Shown here piece after piece: positions 10,430 through 21,784 of a DNA stretch of 64,000 nt (position 1 is its first letter; every line of letters starts with the position of its first letter). The stretch is from contig VZQC01005092.1 of the NCBI GenBank assembly GCA_009823505.1, positions 630,285-694,284 on the forward strand, written 5' to 3'. Both the position numbers and the translations under genes were made by a program. The stretch comes from Rhizomys pruinosus (lineage: Eukaryota; Chordata; Mammalia; Rodentia; Spalacidae). The notes beneath the pieces are model-generated. The model was not told the origin of the DNA, did not search any database, and saw only the letters and a list, made by a program, of their open reading frames with translations.

Positions 10430-13400
10430 GTCTAAAAGAATACAGACTGTTAAAATCTCCAAAAGTTTCTTCACAGAATTGGAAAAAAATCCTTACATTC
10501 ACATGGAAAAACAAAAGACCCCAAACAGCCAAAGCAACCCTGAGGGAAAAGAGCAATAAAGAGGTGATCACTATACCAGACTTTAAAATATATTGCAAGA
10601 CTATAGTCATAAAACAGCCTGGTACTGCCACAAAAAGAGATCTGTAGACCAATAGAACAAAACTGAAGATCCAAACTTGAGCACACACAATTTCAGCTGC
10701 CTCATATTTGACAAAGGGTCCAAGAAGACACAATGGAGGAAAGACAGCATTTTCATCAAATGGTGTTGACAAAACTGGATCACCACTTGTAAAAGAATAA
10801 AATTAAACCCCTATCTGCTACCCTGTACAAAACTCAACACCAAATGGATCAAAGACATGAAACTTGAAACTCTGAAGGTGATAGAAGAAAAATTTTGATG
10901 GCGAGCTATAAGACATAGGCATAGGAAAATAACTTCTAAATCAGACAGCAGCTGCTCAGGAAATAAGATTAACAATTGACAAATGTGACCTCGTTAAACT
11001 CGAAAGCTTTTGTATAGCAAAAGATATAATCAGTGAAGTGAGCAGAAAACCCATAGAGTGGGAGGAAACCTTCACTACTGATACATCTGACAGAGAATTA
11101 ACTTGCAGAATATATAAACTACTCAAAACCAAAGAATAAAACAAATGACTCACTCAAAAGATGGAGTAAAGAGCTAAAGAAAGACTTTACAAGTAAGGAA
11201 GTAAAGATGGCCAAGAAACATCTTAAAAAGTCTTCAACATAGTTAATTTTAGCGTATGGAGACTCATACGCTAAAAAAAAGGGGGGGGGATACAGAAAGA
11301 CATGAAACCTTTTCATCAAACCCCTGCAATTCAAATCTTAAAACTAACTATGGGAAAAGATTTGTTTGTTCCAACAGGACAAAACGTCACCAACTTAACG
11401 GCTGAGAAAGAAAAGATACAGGTTTGCATTGAGTAGGATGTACCAAAAAGTGGCAACGGAAAGGCTGACCCGTCTGAACATTCAAAGGAAGAAAAGCCTC
11501 AGATTGCCATAAACATCGAACCCCTCTGTGGACCCTACATGTAACAACTAGTTATAATGAGTCCTAATGAAACTTACCTTCTAGGTGCCACAAAGGTTCT
11601 GATATGAGAGACTTCCTTGCCTTCCCACCCATAGAACAAGGAGAAATATGACAATGATGAGGTCGCTCCCCAACTGTAAATTGGAGACAACTATTGTAGA
11701 GGTTATCTCTTATAAAACCGGTAAAACTGCTTTCTTTAATTGACTACTAGACATGGGAACTGTGGAAGGGATTACTCTCTGTTCAGAACCAAATATAATA
11801 CTAAAGTCCTAGGGCTATGCACTCAGGCAAAATATATTAATACAGGAGCTCTGACATCAGCAATGGATTGTTCTACCAGGTGGATGTTGGCCAGGGGATC
11901 CAAGGCCCCACAAAAGGTAAGGGCTCCTTGCCTCTAAGTTGGGATACCTACAGGAGGAGAGGCAATAAGACCCTGCTGCCGAAGACCTGACGTTAACATG
12001 GGAGGGATGTATTGAGACCACACATGCAAGTGTACAGATGGCCTCTGGAATGCCAGAGAGTGTTACCAAAGGCCACTAAACCAATAAAGCAAATATGGGT
12101 CTCCCTGAGTCAAGCAAGACTCCACCGTCAGCACCAGATACACCTCACCTGCCTGGAAATACTGTGCAGCAGAGGCAGCCATGTGCCTGTATATCCCAAG
12201 TCTAATTGGCTATTGGCTCTCCCCTTGGAGAAATAACCCATGGCTGATGCCACAAGCTTACATCCTCTACAGGTTAGATGTTATAAGCCACAGTAAGACC
12301 CTGTCATATTTAACAGGGGGGGAAATTGTAATTCATGGATTAACATATCCAAACATGTGTCTATGCTAAAGTAACCTACCCTAACAGTGCTGCTTAAATA
12401 CCTATATATCTAATTGCTTGTTCTTCATTAGTAGGATCGAAAGGTTATTCCTGGACAAACTGTCAGCCCATGAAAGGAAACAGCCAGAATTGACCAGAGT
12501 CCAAGTCAACAGCTCCAGAGAGAGTGGACTGTTTTACCTCTCATCCACCTGTGCCCCTTTTCTAAGCCTAGGGAACAACCTGCGGAAGAGGGGGCGTGGT
12601 AGAATGTAAGGGCTGCGATTGGGGTGAATGGTGAAACTACAGCAATGTAGTCTGGACACTCATTTGATCAACTTGATTGAACAAACAACCTGTCACCCCC
12701 CACTGGATGGTGGGGCTGTAGGTGTTTGGGCACAACAGCCTGCAGATAGGTTTTGCATGAAGGATGCTTGTACTCATGGATTATCACTTATAGCTAAAAA
12801 TGAAAAAAAAAACTGAGAGAAAGATGCAGGACAGTTATGGCAGAATGCATGATCTGGGATGGGGTGGGGGTGGGGGGGAGGGAAAGGGAAATAAGCCTGA
12901 ACTGAATTGGAAAAAATGTATGAAATGCACAAAGCATCAATAAAAATTAATTTAAAAAAAAAAAGTCTTCAACATAGTTAATGATAAAGGAAATGCAAAT
13001 TAAAATCACTTGAAGATGACCTCACACTCCAGTAAGAATGGCTAGGATCAAGAAAACAAAAGTCACCAAATGCTGGAGAGGTTGTGGGGAAAGTGGAACA
13101 CTCATCCACTGTTGTTGGGAATGTAAACTCCTACAACCACTATGGATAGCAGTGTGGAGAACCCTTAAAACAATCAAACTGAGCCTACCACCTGACCCAG
13201 TTATACCACTCCTGGTACACCCACAAGACTCATCCTACCCCAGAGATACATGAACAGCCATGTTTTTTTTTTTTGTAGCTCTGTTCACAATAGCAAAGAG
13301 CTGGAATCAATCAACATGCTCCTCATCCAAGAGCGGATATAGAAAATGTGGTATATCTATTCAATGAATTTCTATGCAGCATTAAAGAAACATGACATCA

Positions 13401-13720
13401 TGAATTTTGCAGGTAAATGGATGGACATAGAAGACATTATGGTAAGTGAAATAACACAGTCCCAGAAAAACAAATGGAAAATGGTATGCCTCATCTGTGG
13501 ATGCTAATACCAAGTACCTACTTCTAAGGCAAATAGTAATATTAATGTTATATTTCTCTTTATCTAAAAGCAACTATGCTCTTAGAACACAAATCTCTTA
13601 ACAGGCTCTAGAATTAACCTGTTACTTATTTTCAGACTTCATAATTTTGGTACAAGGGTGGAGGGTAGGTTTGCATATTTTATAGCAATATAAAATCAAA
13701 ATTAAAAGGGAAAAGTGCAC
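10430..13720 (+). mobile_element. L1 ORF2 C-terminal part and start of 3' UTR, split by a nested L1
   Basis: From 10430 to 11247 and again from 12961 to 13620 the DNA is collinear with the last third of L1 ORF2 in the copies at 31.6-33.0 kb and (complemented) 53.2-54.4 kb. The cysteine motif survives near 13068-13121 (CWRGC then IHCCWEC), and the gtaaatggatggacatag block lies at 13412. The 3' UTR start follows (13620-13720) and is cut off where the next L1 begins. A 12-T run (about 13264-13275) interrupts the ORF. Multiple stops make it non-coding. The 11248-12960 interval is a later insertion. Confidence 0.88.
11248..12960 (+). mobile_element. Young L1 3'-UTR insertion nested in L1 ORF2, 22-bp TSD
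   Basis: The 22 bp at 11226-11247 are repeated exactly at 12961-12982. The host L1 reads on correctly across them when the insert is removed. The insert is 5'-truncated L1 3' UTR (compare 50.28-52.05 kb), ending in a polypurine tract, AATAAA and poly(A). Its 5' end has an extra perfect inverted repeat (11249-11258 against 11265-11274). TSD length, poly(A) and truncation are hallmarks of target-primed reverse transcription. It contains no ORF of its own, because the whole insert is UTR. Confidence 0.93.
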
Positions 13721-13853
13721 AGAGCTTAGACTGGGGATTTCCCAGGACCACCTGAAGCACAGGTAGGGGCTGGGTGCTTCAGGTAGGGGGATTGGTGGAT
13801 AATTGAATCATTGTCTTATGTGACTGTGGGGGCAGAGTCATCCTGCTAGCTGG

Positions 13854-13862
13854 TATAAAAGG
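13854..13862 (+). promoter_or_regulatory. TATA box in L1 5' UTR
   Basis: A consensus tataaaagg lies ~135 bp into the L1 5' region and ~530 bp upstream of ORF1, in GC-richer DNA than its surroundings. If used, initiation would fall near 13885-13892. L1 5' UTR promoters are usually TATA-less, so this may be chance or a captured promoter. Confidence 0.4.
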
Positions 13863-14389
13863 TGGGCCTGTTGCCACTGTGAGACCTGAGTGCATAGAGC
13901 ATAGATCAGGGAATTTCCAAGGGCATGGGCTAAGCGAGGCATATCGCCCCCCAAAACTGAAATTTCTGAGAGAGCGTCCAAGTGGGACCACAATAGTGAT
14001 TCTGGGGCACAAGGCGAGGCCATCATCAAGACCTAGAAACAACCTAGAGAAACTGGCTGGCAGGAAGCAAAGTGAGCACACCCTACTTGGTTTTTGGAGA
14101 ACCTTCAGAATAGAAAGGGAAGAGTGAGTTAGATTTCCAATATATAACCAAAATTGAAAACCTGAAACCTAGACAAGTCACCACTCCATAAACAAGGAGA
14201 GAAAAAAAAGAAGGCATCTGAAGGAGGCAAGCAAAGCAAGCCTTCAATACTGTGAAGAAACATTTGGGACTCACATCACAATACAAACAGAAAGAAACCC
14301 ATAGGCCTAGGGCAGGATGAAGGAACAACAAGGGAAAAGCACAGACTAATTCCCCACCAAGCTCTACCAACCCTATGGGAGATTCCTAC

Positions 14390-15490
14390 AGTGAGATCTC
14401 CCTAGAGATAGCCCAGGACACAGATCTTAGAGGAAAAATTGCAGACATATTCAAAGAAATCAAATAATATAAAGAACAAGTCAGAGAACCAAGGAGAGAG
14501 AATGAAAAACTCAAGAAGGACCTAGAGGGGTAGAATGACTAACTTTGGAAAGAAGTAAAGGGAGATAATGATAAACAACAGAAAAAACTCGAGGAAGAGA
14601 ATGACAAACTCTGGAAAGAAGTGGAAACATTGAAAAGATTCCATTCTGAAATAAAAAAGAAACCAACTAGTGAAGCAAGGAGCTACAGGAAGAGATTGAG
14701 AAGCCCTAAAAGGAAGTGGAAATATTAAAGAAATCACAGAATGAAATGCAAAAAGGAAATCAAACACTCATCCAATCAAGAGGAAAGGAAGGGAAAAGAC
14801 TCAGAAGTAGAATGTTGGCAGCAGAACAAAGAATGTCAGACCTGGAAGGTAACACAGAACAGCTAAAAAGCTCAAGAAAAGATTATGAAAAATTTAAAAA
14901 TACACAAAATTGGGACAACCAGGAAATTTGGGAAACTATGAAAGGATCAAACCTCTACATCATAGGAATAGAGGAAGGAGAAGAAGCCCGAGAAAATGGT
15001 ATTGATCAGATCTTCAACAGATTAATAGACAAAAATTTCCCGAAACTAAAAAGACAAGCCCATACAAATACAAGAAGCACATAGAACACCAAACAGACAA
15101 GATCAGAAAAGCTAATCCCCACGCCATATCATAGTTAAATCACTAAATGCCCCAAACAATGACAAAATTCTGAAAGCCACAAGAGAAAAACAAGTTACAT
15201 ACAAGGGGGAACACATCAGAATTACAACTGACTTCTCAGTGCAAACTATGAAAGCAAGAAGAACGTGGAGCAAAGTATCCCCAGTGTTAAAGGATTATAG
15301 ATGCCAACCCAGGTTACTATGCCCAGCAAAAATGTTGATTATAGTTGAAGGAGAGAGAGAAATCTTCCATGACATAAACAAGATGATAAAATACATGTCT
15401 GGAAAACCAACCTTTCAGAGAACACTTGAAGCAATTCAAAGGACAGAAGAAAGGAGCAACTATCCCCAGTCACCTAGAAAGAGAAGTTAA
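14390..15490 (+). pseudogene. L1 ORF1 (RNA-binding chaperone), frameshifted
   Basis: ORF1p is the trimeric RNA-binding partner of the L1 particle. Here the coiled-coil-coding part (14390-14715) holds stops. An open stretch at 14716-15084 encodes the end of the coiled coil and the RRM (SNLYIIGIEEGEEAREN, DQIFNRLIDKNFPKL), and 15239-15490 encodes the C-terminal domain (MKARRTWSKVSP, CQPRLLCPAKM). A frameshift near 15060 separates them. The order of domains matches the intact C-terminal frame at 45789-46469. Confidence 0.87.
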
Positions 15491-15533
15491 TAAAAGCATA
15501 TCTGCAGAAGTAGAAACCTAGACCAAAAATCAA

Positions 15534-16240
15534 ATGGATAATAAGGTGAAAGGAATCAACACACATCTTTCAATTATAACCTTAAATATTAATGGACTAA
15601 ACTCAGCAATCAAGAGACTTAGACAGGGAAAATGGATTAAGAATCAGAACCCATCTATATGCTGTCTACAAGAAAGCCATCTAAATCTCAAGACTAGGCA
15701 CCAATTTAAGGTGAAAGATGGGAAAAAATATTCCAAGCAAATGATACCATAAAGAAAGCAGGAGTTACTATTTTAATATCAGACAAAGTAGACTTCAAAG
15801 TAAAAGAAATCAGAAGAGACAAAGAGGGCCATTGCATCTTTATCAAAGGAACAACTAACCATGAAGATTTCACAATCATGAATATATATGCACCTAATTC
15901 TGCTGCATCAGACTTTATAAAGAAAATTCTATAGGACCTCAAGGAAAAGATTAACCCCAGTACACTCATAATAGGGGACTTCAATACCCCCCACTGAGCC
16001 CTTTGGGCAGGTCACCTGGATGACAAATAAACAGACAGACATCTGAGCTGAATGATATGATGCAGCAAATGGACCTCACAAACATCTAACAAATATTCCA
16101 CCCAAGTACTAGAGAATACACTTTCTACTCAGCACCCCAAAGAACATTCTCCAAAAATTGACCACGTACTGGGGCACAGAAAAAAACCTCAACAAATACA
16201 AAAAGATTGAACAGATACTAGAACAAAGCTACCATTTATT
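15534..16240 (+). pseudogene. L1 ORF2 endonuclease start (truncated)
   Basis: The frame opens at 15534 and encodes the APE-like endonuclease N-terminus, with ITLNINGLNSAIKR and SICCLQESHL; these contain the conserved Asn and Glu of the active site. A frameshift near 15750 and stops follow. Homology continues through the NIYAPN region (about 15880-15900) and the GDFNTP block (about 15975-15990) before the break at 16240. No reverse transcriptase remains. Confidence 0.85.
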
Positions 16241-17790
16241 TTCAGACTTAGGAATTTTTGGTATATTTGTCAAGAGTCTGTATGCATATTTTAGTGTAAT
16301 ATAAGATCAAAAGAATGAGAAAAAAACTAGTTTGTCATGACATTATGTCTAACCACAGTATTTATTTTATGGGAGTGCTTCTTAGTATTTCTTATACAAG
16401 GCTGCTTGAGCTTTTGTCCAAATGTTTTCCAAAATTTTCCACTGTAGTTAAAAATATCAGGCTGGTGTAACTTAGCCTTTCTGGATGCTTAATGACCATA
16501 CTTAATGTTCATACAAATTTGGCCAAGGGTCTTAAGTGATAACTTTGTTCCTTGCCCTCAGAGGTCAACTAAGTCCCAGGGGACTATGCATGGGGACATC
16601 TCTTGAAATGTCCTGCAAATGTGAGTCACCAGTCTTCCTATGCAGGGTGATCTTAGAGATCCAGTAATGGGACTTCAGCCAGTATCTAGTCTATAAAGAG
16701 GAAAGTCTGCTTATGCTCCACAAAGGGAAACCTGGTCTAGCAAGACCTGACTGTCCTGGAGTGAATGGAACTGGTAAGTGAAAAGCCAAAATGAGCCAGG
16801 GGCTCCCTCCCCCCTCCAATACCTGATGATCCCTGAGGATAAGATCCTCAACTGACCTTGGGTAAGCAAAAAACCTTGGTTAATCCGTGCTAATTGTGTG
16901 GCCTTAAACATCCAAAAGGAAAGTATAACCAGAAATAATAACTAGTAAGCCCTGAGAAAATGTACTTCAGATATAAAACTTGAGATCTTAGTAAAAAGAC
17001 AGAAACTAAAAAAAAGAAAAAAAAAAAAGAAAAAGAAAAAGAACACAGATGTTTTGCCTGTCTTACTGGGAAGTGCAGCTACCCTCTGGCTGCCACTGCT
17101 TTTGCCATTCTTCAAACACATGAGGCTGAGGCACAGCTTTTCAACCTTCCAATGGACTGAAGACTCATGTCTCTCCAAGAATCCTCCAAACCTTCAGTGC
17201 CAGATGGGGACTCCTGAGATATCCAACTTGTGGACTGAGCTACTACTGAGGTTTCAGCCTCTTCAGAGTATAGACTGCCATTGTTGGGCTACCCAGACTG
17301 TATCATGGAGACCAGTCCAGGAAGATCAAGACAGGAAATGGTGTTTACTGGACCTCATTTGGTGACCATGGGAAGGGAAAACCCCAGTGTGGAACACAAG
17401 GGCAGAACTGAAGGTGGTTTGGGGTTGCCAAGGAGGAGCCTTCAAACATGACCTTTTTCAGCCTAATAAAGAAAAAAGTCATAAGCTGAAGATGCTAAAA
17501 TCTATGATATATGTGGCATGCTATATGCATATTTTGAAGTGATGCAAATTGGAGAGAATAACAACAACAACAATAGAAGGTATGAGTCAAAGAATGTACT
17601 GAAGTGGTGAACCTCTGCTCAAAACAGTAAACTTCTGCATTGAAAATTTTAAAAGAGACAGAAAAAGATGAAAAACATGTTTGGCAGATTGCATGAGCTC
17701 CTGGGGGGGGGGAGGGAGGTAGATTTGATTGATAATTTTGTATGAAATGCACAAAATTTCAATAAAAATTGACTTAAAAAAAGAAAAAAA
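16235..17790 (+). mobile_element. L1 3' UTR joined directly to an L1 endonuclease region
   Basis: The sequence starts with the ttattttcagactta motif that opens the L1 3' UTR in other copies (13629, 36000). It runs through a ~1.2-kb middle unlike the 50-52 kb type, then a polypurine tract (17702-17719), the tgtatgaaatgcacaaaat end, AATAAA and a poly(A)-like tail. It therefore represents another 3'-UTR architecture. No TSD was found that would show whether it belongs to the 5' half upstream. Confidence 0.75.
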
Positions 17791-17967
17791 CATTTTTGAA
17801 ATTGGCTTTATAGCATTATTGTTATTTGATGACTTATATAATATTCTGCACTGAAGATTCTAACTTTAGGAAACAGGAAAATTTCAATGATAGAAATTAA
17901 TATTATTTTGAAAGATAAATATTGGATGGTGAGTAATGAAAGCCAATAATCTTTCTTTTAAAGAAAA

Positions 17968-18185
17968 CCCTGTGGGGTGGAAAGGTTGCTTAACATTTAA
18001 GAGCACTGTCTGCTCTTACAGAGAACACGGGTTTGACTTTGCAAATCCACAGGCAGCTAAAAACCCTATGTAACTCCAGTTCCAAGGGTGTCTGATGCGC
18101 TCTTCTGATGTCCATAAGCATTAAATGACAGTAGTACAATTATAAGCAATTTACTCATACACAAAAAAATAAGACTAATATTTTT
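17968..18185 (+). mobile_element. Old B2-type SINE
   Basis: The head (ggtggaaaggttgcttaac, degraded), the actccagttccaagggtgtc centre and an A-rich tail are visible. It has one central block and strong divergence. Confidence 0.75.
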
Positions 18186-18202
18186 TTAATTAAAGAAAAT
18201 TA

Positions 18203-18320
18203 TGGCGATTTAATCCACTGCCTGAGAGGTAGAAGCAAGAGGATCAGAGTTCAAAGCCAGACTCAATTATAGTAAGTTTGAGGATAGCCTAGGATGTATG
18301 AAATCCTGTCACCAAATATT
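18203..18320 (+). mobile_element. Degenerate B1-related SINE
   Basis: The block ctgagaggtagaagcaagag, then cagagttcaaagccagac and gaaatcctgtcacc follow the B1 order. The copy is very diverged; a B4 or proto-B1 member is equally possible. Confidence 0.55.
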
Positions 18321-18855
18321 AATTTGTATATGATTAATTAATAATATATAATAATTAATTAATTCACATATAAAACCTAAAGAATCAGAAAAGGTTAATA
18401 TGGAAGAAAGGGATCTGAATGAACCATTCAACATGATTTACAACCTCTCTTCTTCATGTGCCAGAACCTCAAAGAACATGGAAAGTGCAGGTTTTTATGG
18501 CTCCCATTTTACTTTTCCCACACAGAACCAGGAAGAGTCTTCTAGTGCTCTAGGGATCTGAGACCTTCAGTTTTCCACTCAGCACATCTGTACCAATTCC
18601 ATAAGGATTCTTGGTATTTTGCATTTTAATACCCTGTCCTTATGATTTTGTCTTAGTTTGTATATTATTCAGGTTTAAGATTGTTTTGCATGTTTCTCTA
18701 CCCAGTTTACTATACTTTTTCCTTAAATCTTATATACTCCCTCTCGTATTTCTGTATAATTTTATGTCCCTCTAATCATTATCCCACAATTTTAGCCACT
18801 TTTCAATAGGAGTTTGAGGTGAAAAATTAAACAAAATTATTTATTTCAAAGTAAA
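18321..18855. other. Unassigned spacer
   Basis: A palindromic AT-rich patch (taattaattaat, about 18333-18365) is the only structure noticed. Confidence 0.5.
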
Positions 18856-18859
18856 CAAA

Positions 18860-19671
18860 CATCTTTAAGGGACTTTGTATGTGATTCTCCACTGTCCATT
18901 GAGGTCAACTGAAGTTCATTTCAAGAAATGAGAGATGATAGGTTGACATTTAAAACACAGATTTGATTTGTAAAAATACATAGCACTATCAAATGTCTAT
19001 GCCATCCCGTGGAAAAGTCCGCTTTTGGCACAGCATTAAGAGCTTTTGGTTTCACAGCTCAGTAAGAAATCTTGAGGCAACCCTATCGCATCACAATAAC
19101 AGCCTTGTTAACCGCAACTTTACAATCCAGTAGATCCTGGCGGGAAATATTTCAAGTTCTGAAAGACAAGAACTGCTAACATACACTACTGTATTATGGC
19201 ACAAATGTCATTATTAAAGCAGAAGCCAAAGCTTTCTCTCATAAAAATTAGGCTAAAGGAGCTTATAACCACTAAGCCAGTTCTATAGAAGGTACTGAAA
19301 GGGATCTTTCATACTGAAGAGAAAAGCACATCCATGACACCACAACAAAGAAGAACTAACTTAGAATAATATTTAATCATGAGAAAGAGACAAACACAAA
19401 TACTACAAAATCAATAAAAGATAGTAATCGGTACACACATTTCAAAAATAACTCTGAATATTAATAGCCCTACTTACCTCAGGGGAAAGGACAGCATAAG
19501 CAATTTCAGGCAAATAGATCTTGGAAAGAAGCAGTATGTCTGAGAAAACAGACTTCACAGTAACACTAATAAGAAACAATAACACAGGCCATTTCATGTC
19601 CATTAAGTGAGCAATCCATCAACAGGACATTAAAATTTAAATAGATTCTCTGAACAGAATTGCACCCAATT

Positions 19672-19709
<38 letters not shown>

Positions 19710-20325
19710 ACACACACACACACACGCGTGCACACACACACACAGTTTTGATGGCATAGATTAACCAAACACAGTAATACTGAATAATATTAATACTTCA
19801 TGCTCCTCAGTTAAAAACTAATACTAACAAAAATAAGCAGAGAAATATAGAAATTAATGACATTGTAGACCATTAAAATATAGTTACAGAACATTCCATC
19901 CAAACACAGAATACACATATTTTTCTTCAGACCATGGGTTTTTCCCTACAATTGATCTTACATTAGTATACAAACCAAGTCTTAACAAACAGGAGAAACT
20001 GCAGTAATTCTATGAATTCTATAAGCTCATGATGGAGTAAGATCACAAATCAGCAGCATGAAAAATTCTAGAACATATACAGACTCATGAACATTAAACA
20101 CCACACCATTGAGATATTGAAATGGTGAATGAGTCATTGAAGAAAGTAAGGAATTTTAAAATTCCTAGAATCAAATAAAATTAAAAGACAACATATTCAA
20201 TCTCATAGGATAATGAAAGCCGTGCCAGTTCATCAGAAGTTAATAGCTATAATTGCCTAATTAAGAAAGAGACATCTGAAATAACATTTAACAATATAAC
20301 TTACAGCCCTGATAAAACATAATAA
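18860..20325 (+). mobile_element. Ancient L1 (ORF1 end and ORF2 start)
   Basis: A degraded ORF1 C-terminus (about 19100-19180, the caatccagtagatcctggcg region), the inter-ORF segment, and an ORF2 start with the ataactctgaatattaatag motif at about 19447 are recognisable. An endonuclease region follows to ~20300. All frames are closed. Divergence is much greater than for the other L1s, so it probably predates the rodent-specific families. Confidence 0.65.
19673..19745 (+). repeat. (CA)n microsatellite, interrupted
   Basis: About 35 CA dinucleotides, broken by two short cgtg/cgcgtg variants; it lies within the ancient L1. Confidence 0.95.
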
Positions 20326-20540
20326 GAAAACCCTGTGGGAAAATCCAGTTTGAATTAGGGGCTAGTTCTCAGCTAGCACCCCTCAGAGACTGACCACGTG
20401 GGAGTCATGGGATTCCTCTGACCCCACCCCAAGAGGGAGCAAGCCACTAGGTGGAGCAGCAGTATATTGTGGCACATAACTGGAGGTCTGTGATTGGCTC
20501 TGGGAGCTGACTTCATTTTGCTTATAAAAGTGAACTTCAG

Positions 20541-20805
20541 GGGCTGGAGAGATAGCCTAGCGGTTAAGAGCGCCGACCGCTCTTACAGAGGACGCCGGTT
20601 CGATCCCCAGCACCCACATGGCGGCTAAGAACCGTCTGAAACTCCAATTCCAGGAGAACTCCAGTTCCGGGGGAATCCGATACCCTCTTCTGACCTCCGC
20701 GGCGTTGCACGACACGGGTGCACAAACTTGCATGCAGACAGTACATTCATACACATACAGAAATAAATAAAAATTAATAAAAAAAAAAATTTAAAAAAAA
20801 AAAAA
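20541..20805 (+). mobile_element. B2-type SINE, full length, duplicated-block subfamily
   Basis: Full-length SINE with a tRNA-like head, a centre with two tandem 17-bp blocks (aactccaattccaggag, aactccagttccggggg), a 3' body with gcattgcacgacacgggtgc, and an A-rich tail. It is bounded by an exact TSD, aaaagtgaacttcag (20526-20540 and 20806-20820). Mobilisation by L1 in trans is the known mechanism for B2 SINEs. It sits 10 bp after a TATA box of an LTR-like element. Confidence 0.95.
20553..20607 (+). promoter_or_regulatory. RNA polymerase III A and B boxes in the SINE
   Basis: An A-box match tagcctagcgg (20553-20563) and a perfect B-box ggttcgatccc (20597-20607) have tRNA-like spacing. They would allow pol III transcription of this SINE. 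Confidence 0.75.
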
Positions 20806-21784
20806 AAAAGTGAACTTCAGGAGGCAATAAAGCGAATTCTCTATTACCATCATTACACAGAATTCCCGCTGTTATTTCTGTGCTGAAGGAGACCTGGATT
20901 TCGAGTATTGTGGCCAGTGGGTTGGACAGTGGTCAGTCAGACCACCAACCTGGTAATTTGGTGTGGGGCTAGATGGAGACCTATAAGGTCACCAGCTGTG
21001 AATTGAATTGTGAGTGGGCGTAGGCTGAAGATAAGCCATCAGCCATCAGCCTGAAATTCTTGACAAGAGACTAGCAGTCTTTGGGCAGGTGGAAAGCATG
21101 GCCAGACTGGAATAGTTCTGTTTTCCCAGGCTAAAGATTTGAGTTGGATGTACCTCTCAGGTCAGGTTACAAAGTAACTGACTTCTGCACAGAGGGGTAA
21201 GTTCCTTACAGTGGCCACGGGTAGGAACTGTGCTCCTCTTCCCTTAGCAGGACTGTGCTTTACCTGCTTGTAGCAAGAGAAGCTCCTACAAAACCCCTGC
21301 ATCAGTAGATTGAAACAAATCATTAGTATCAGGGCAGTAATTAATGAAATAGGAAGAAAAGAATAAAAAAAAGTTGTTTCTTTGACAATGTAAGATTACG
21401 TCCTGATGCTCTGTAACTAAATTAGATGCATCCTTACAGCTTAGTTTTTTTAGAACCCAGAGATCTTGTCCCCAAACCTGCCTTGCCCTTGCCCCCCCTC
21501 CTGATCTACCTGCCACAAATCTGCCCACTACCTTGGTAAGTCAGACCCAGTCCACTGGAAACCCCGAGCAACTACAGTCTCTATCTCCAATCATTCCTAG
21601 GAACTTTCTTGCTCTTCTAGCTACAGACCTCTAGACTCCTTACCTAACCCAGACCCCACCCACTGTGTCTTGACCCCTTGTACCAAGAATAGGTTAGTTA
21701 TCCCCTTCACAGGATGTCCCCACCTCCATCTTGCCCTTGGCCTCTCTCTGCCTACTACCCTGGGAGAAACTAAGGCATACACCA

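Larger units (their letters stand above)
13721..16240 (+). mobile_element. L1 5' half: 5' UTR, ORF1, endonuclease start
   Basis: After the truncated 3' UTR of the previous L1, a new L1 starts: ~650 bp of 5' UTR, ORF1 (about 14390-15490) and the first ~700 bp of ORF2. At about 16235 it changes directly to 3'-UTR sequence, so all of RT and the C-terminal part of ORF2 are missing. Whether this is one internally deleted element or two abutting insertions is not settled (see the entry at 16235). Confidence 0.85.
20334..21775 (+). mobile_element. ERV-like remnant: LTR plus leader/gag-like sequence
   Basis: A segment starting tgtgggaaaatcc has LTR features: a tgattggct CCAAT-type box (about 20491-20499), TATAAAAG at 20523-20530, and AATAAA at 20826-20831 once the SINE between them is discounted. 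About 800 bp of GC-richer sequence follows, including a proline-rich, gag-like patch (21440-21760) without an open frame. I could not fix the LTR 3' end, a primer-binding site or TSDs. Assignment as an ERV is likely; its class is unknown. Confidence 0.5.

Noticed and set aside
6450..12816. Identical 63-codon frames at 6450 and 12418 as a conserved small gene family
   Set aside because: Both lie in L1 3' UTRs; identity reflects recent copies, and the third copy at 51.5 kb differs freely.
19566..19757. Cys/Val-rich minus-strand ORF
   Set aside because: Translation of a (CA)n microsatellite.
20597..20607. tRNA gene from an A/B-box pair
   Set aside because: The pair belongs to a SINE with body, tail and TSD; no cloverleaf 3' half is present.
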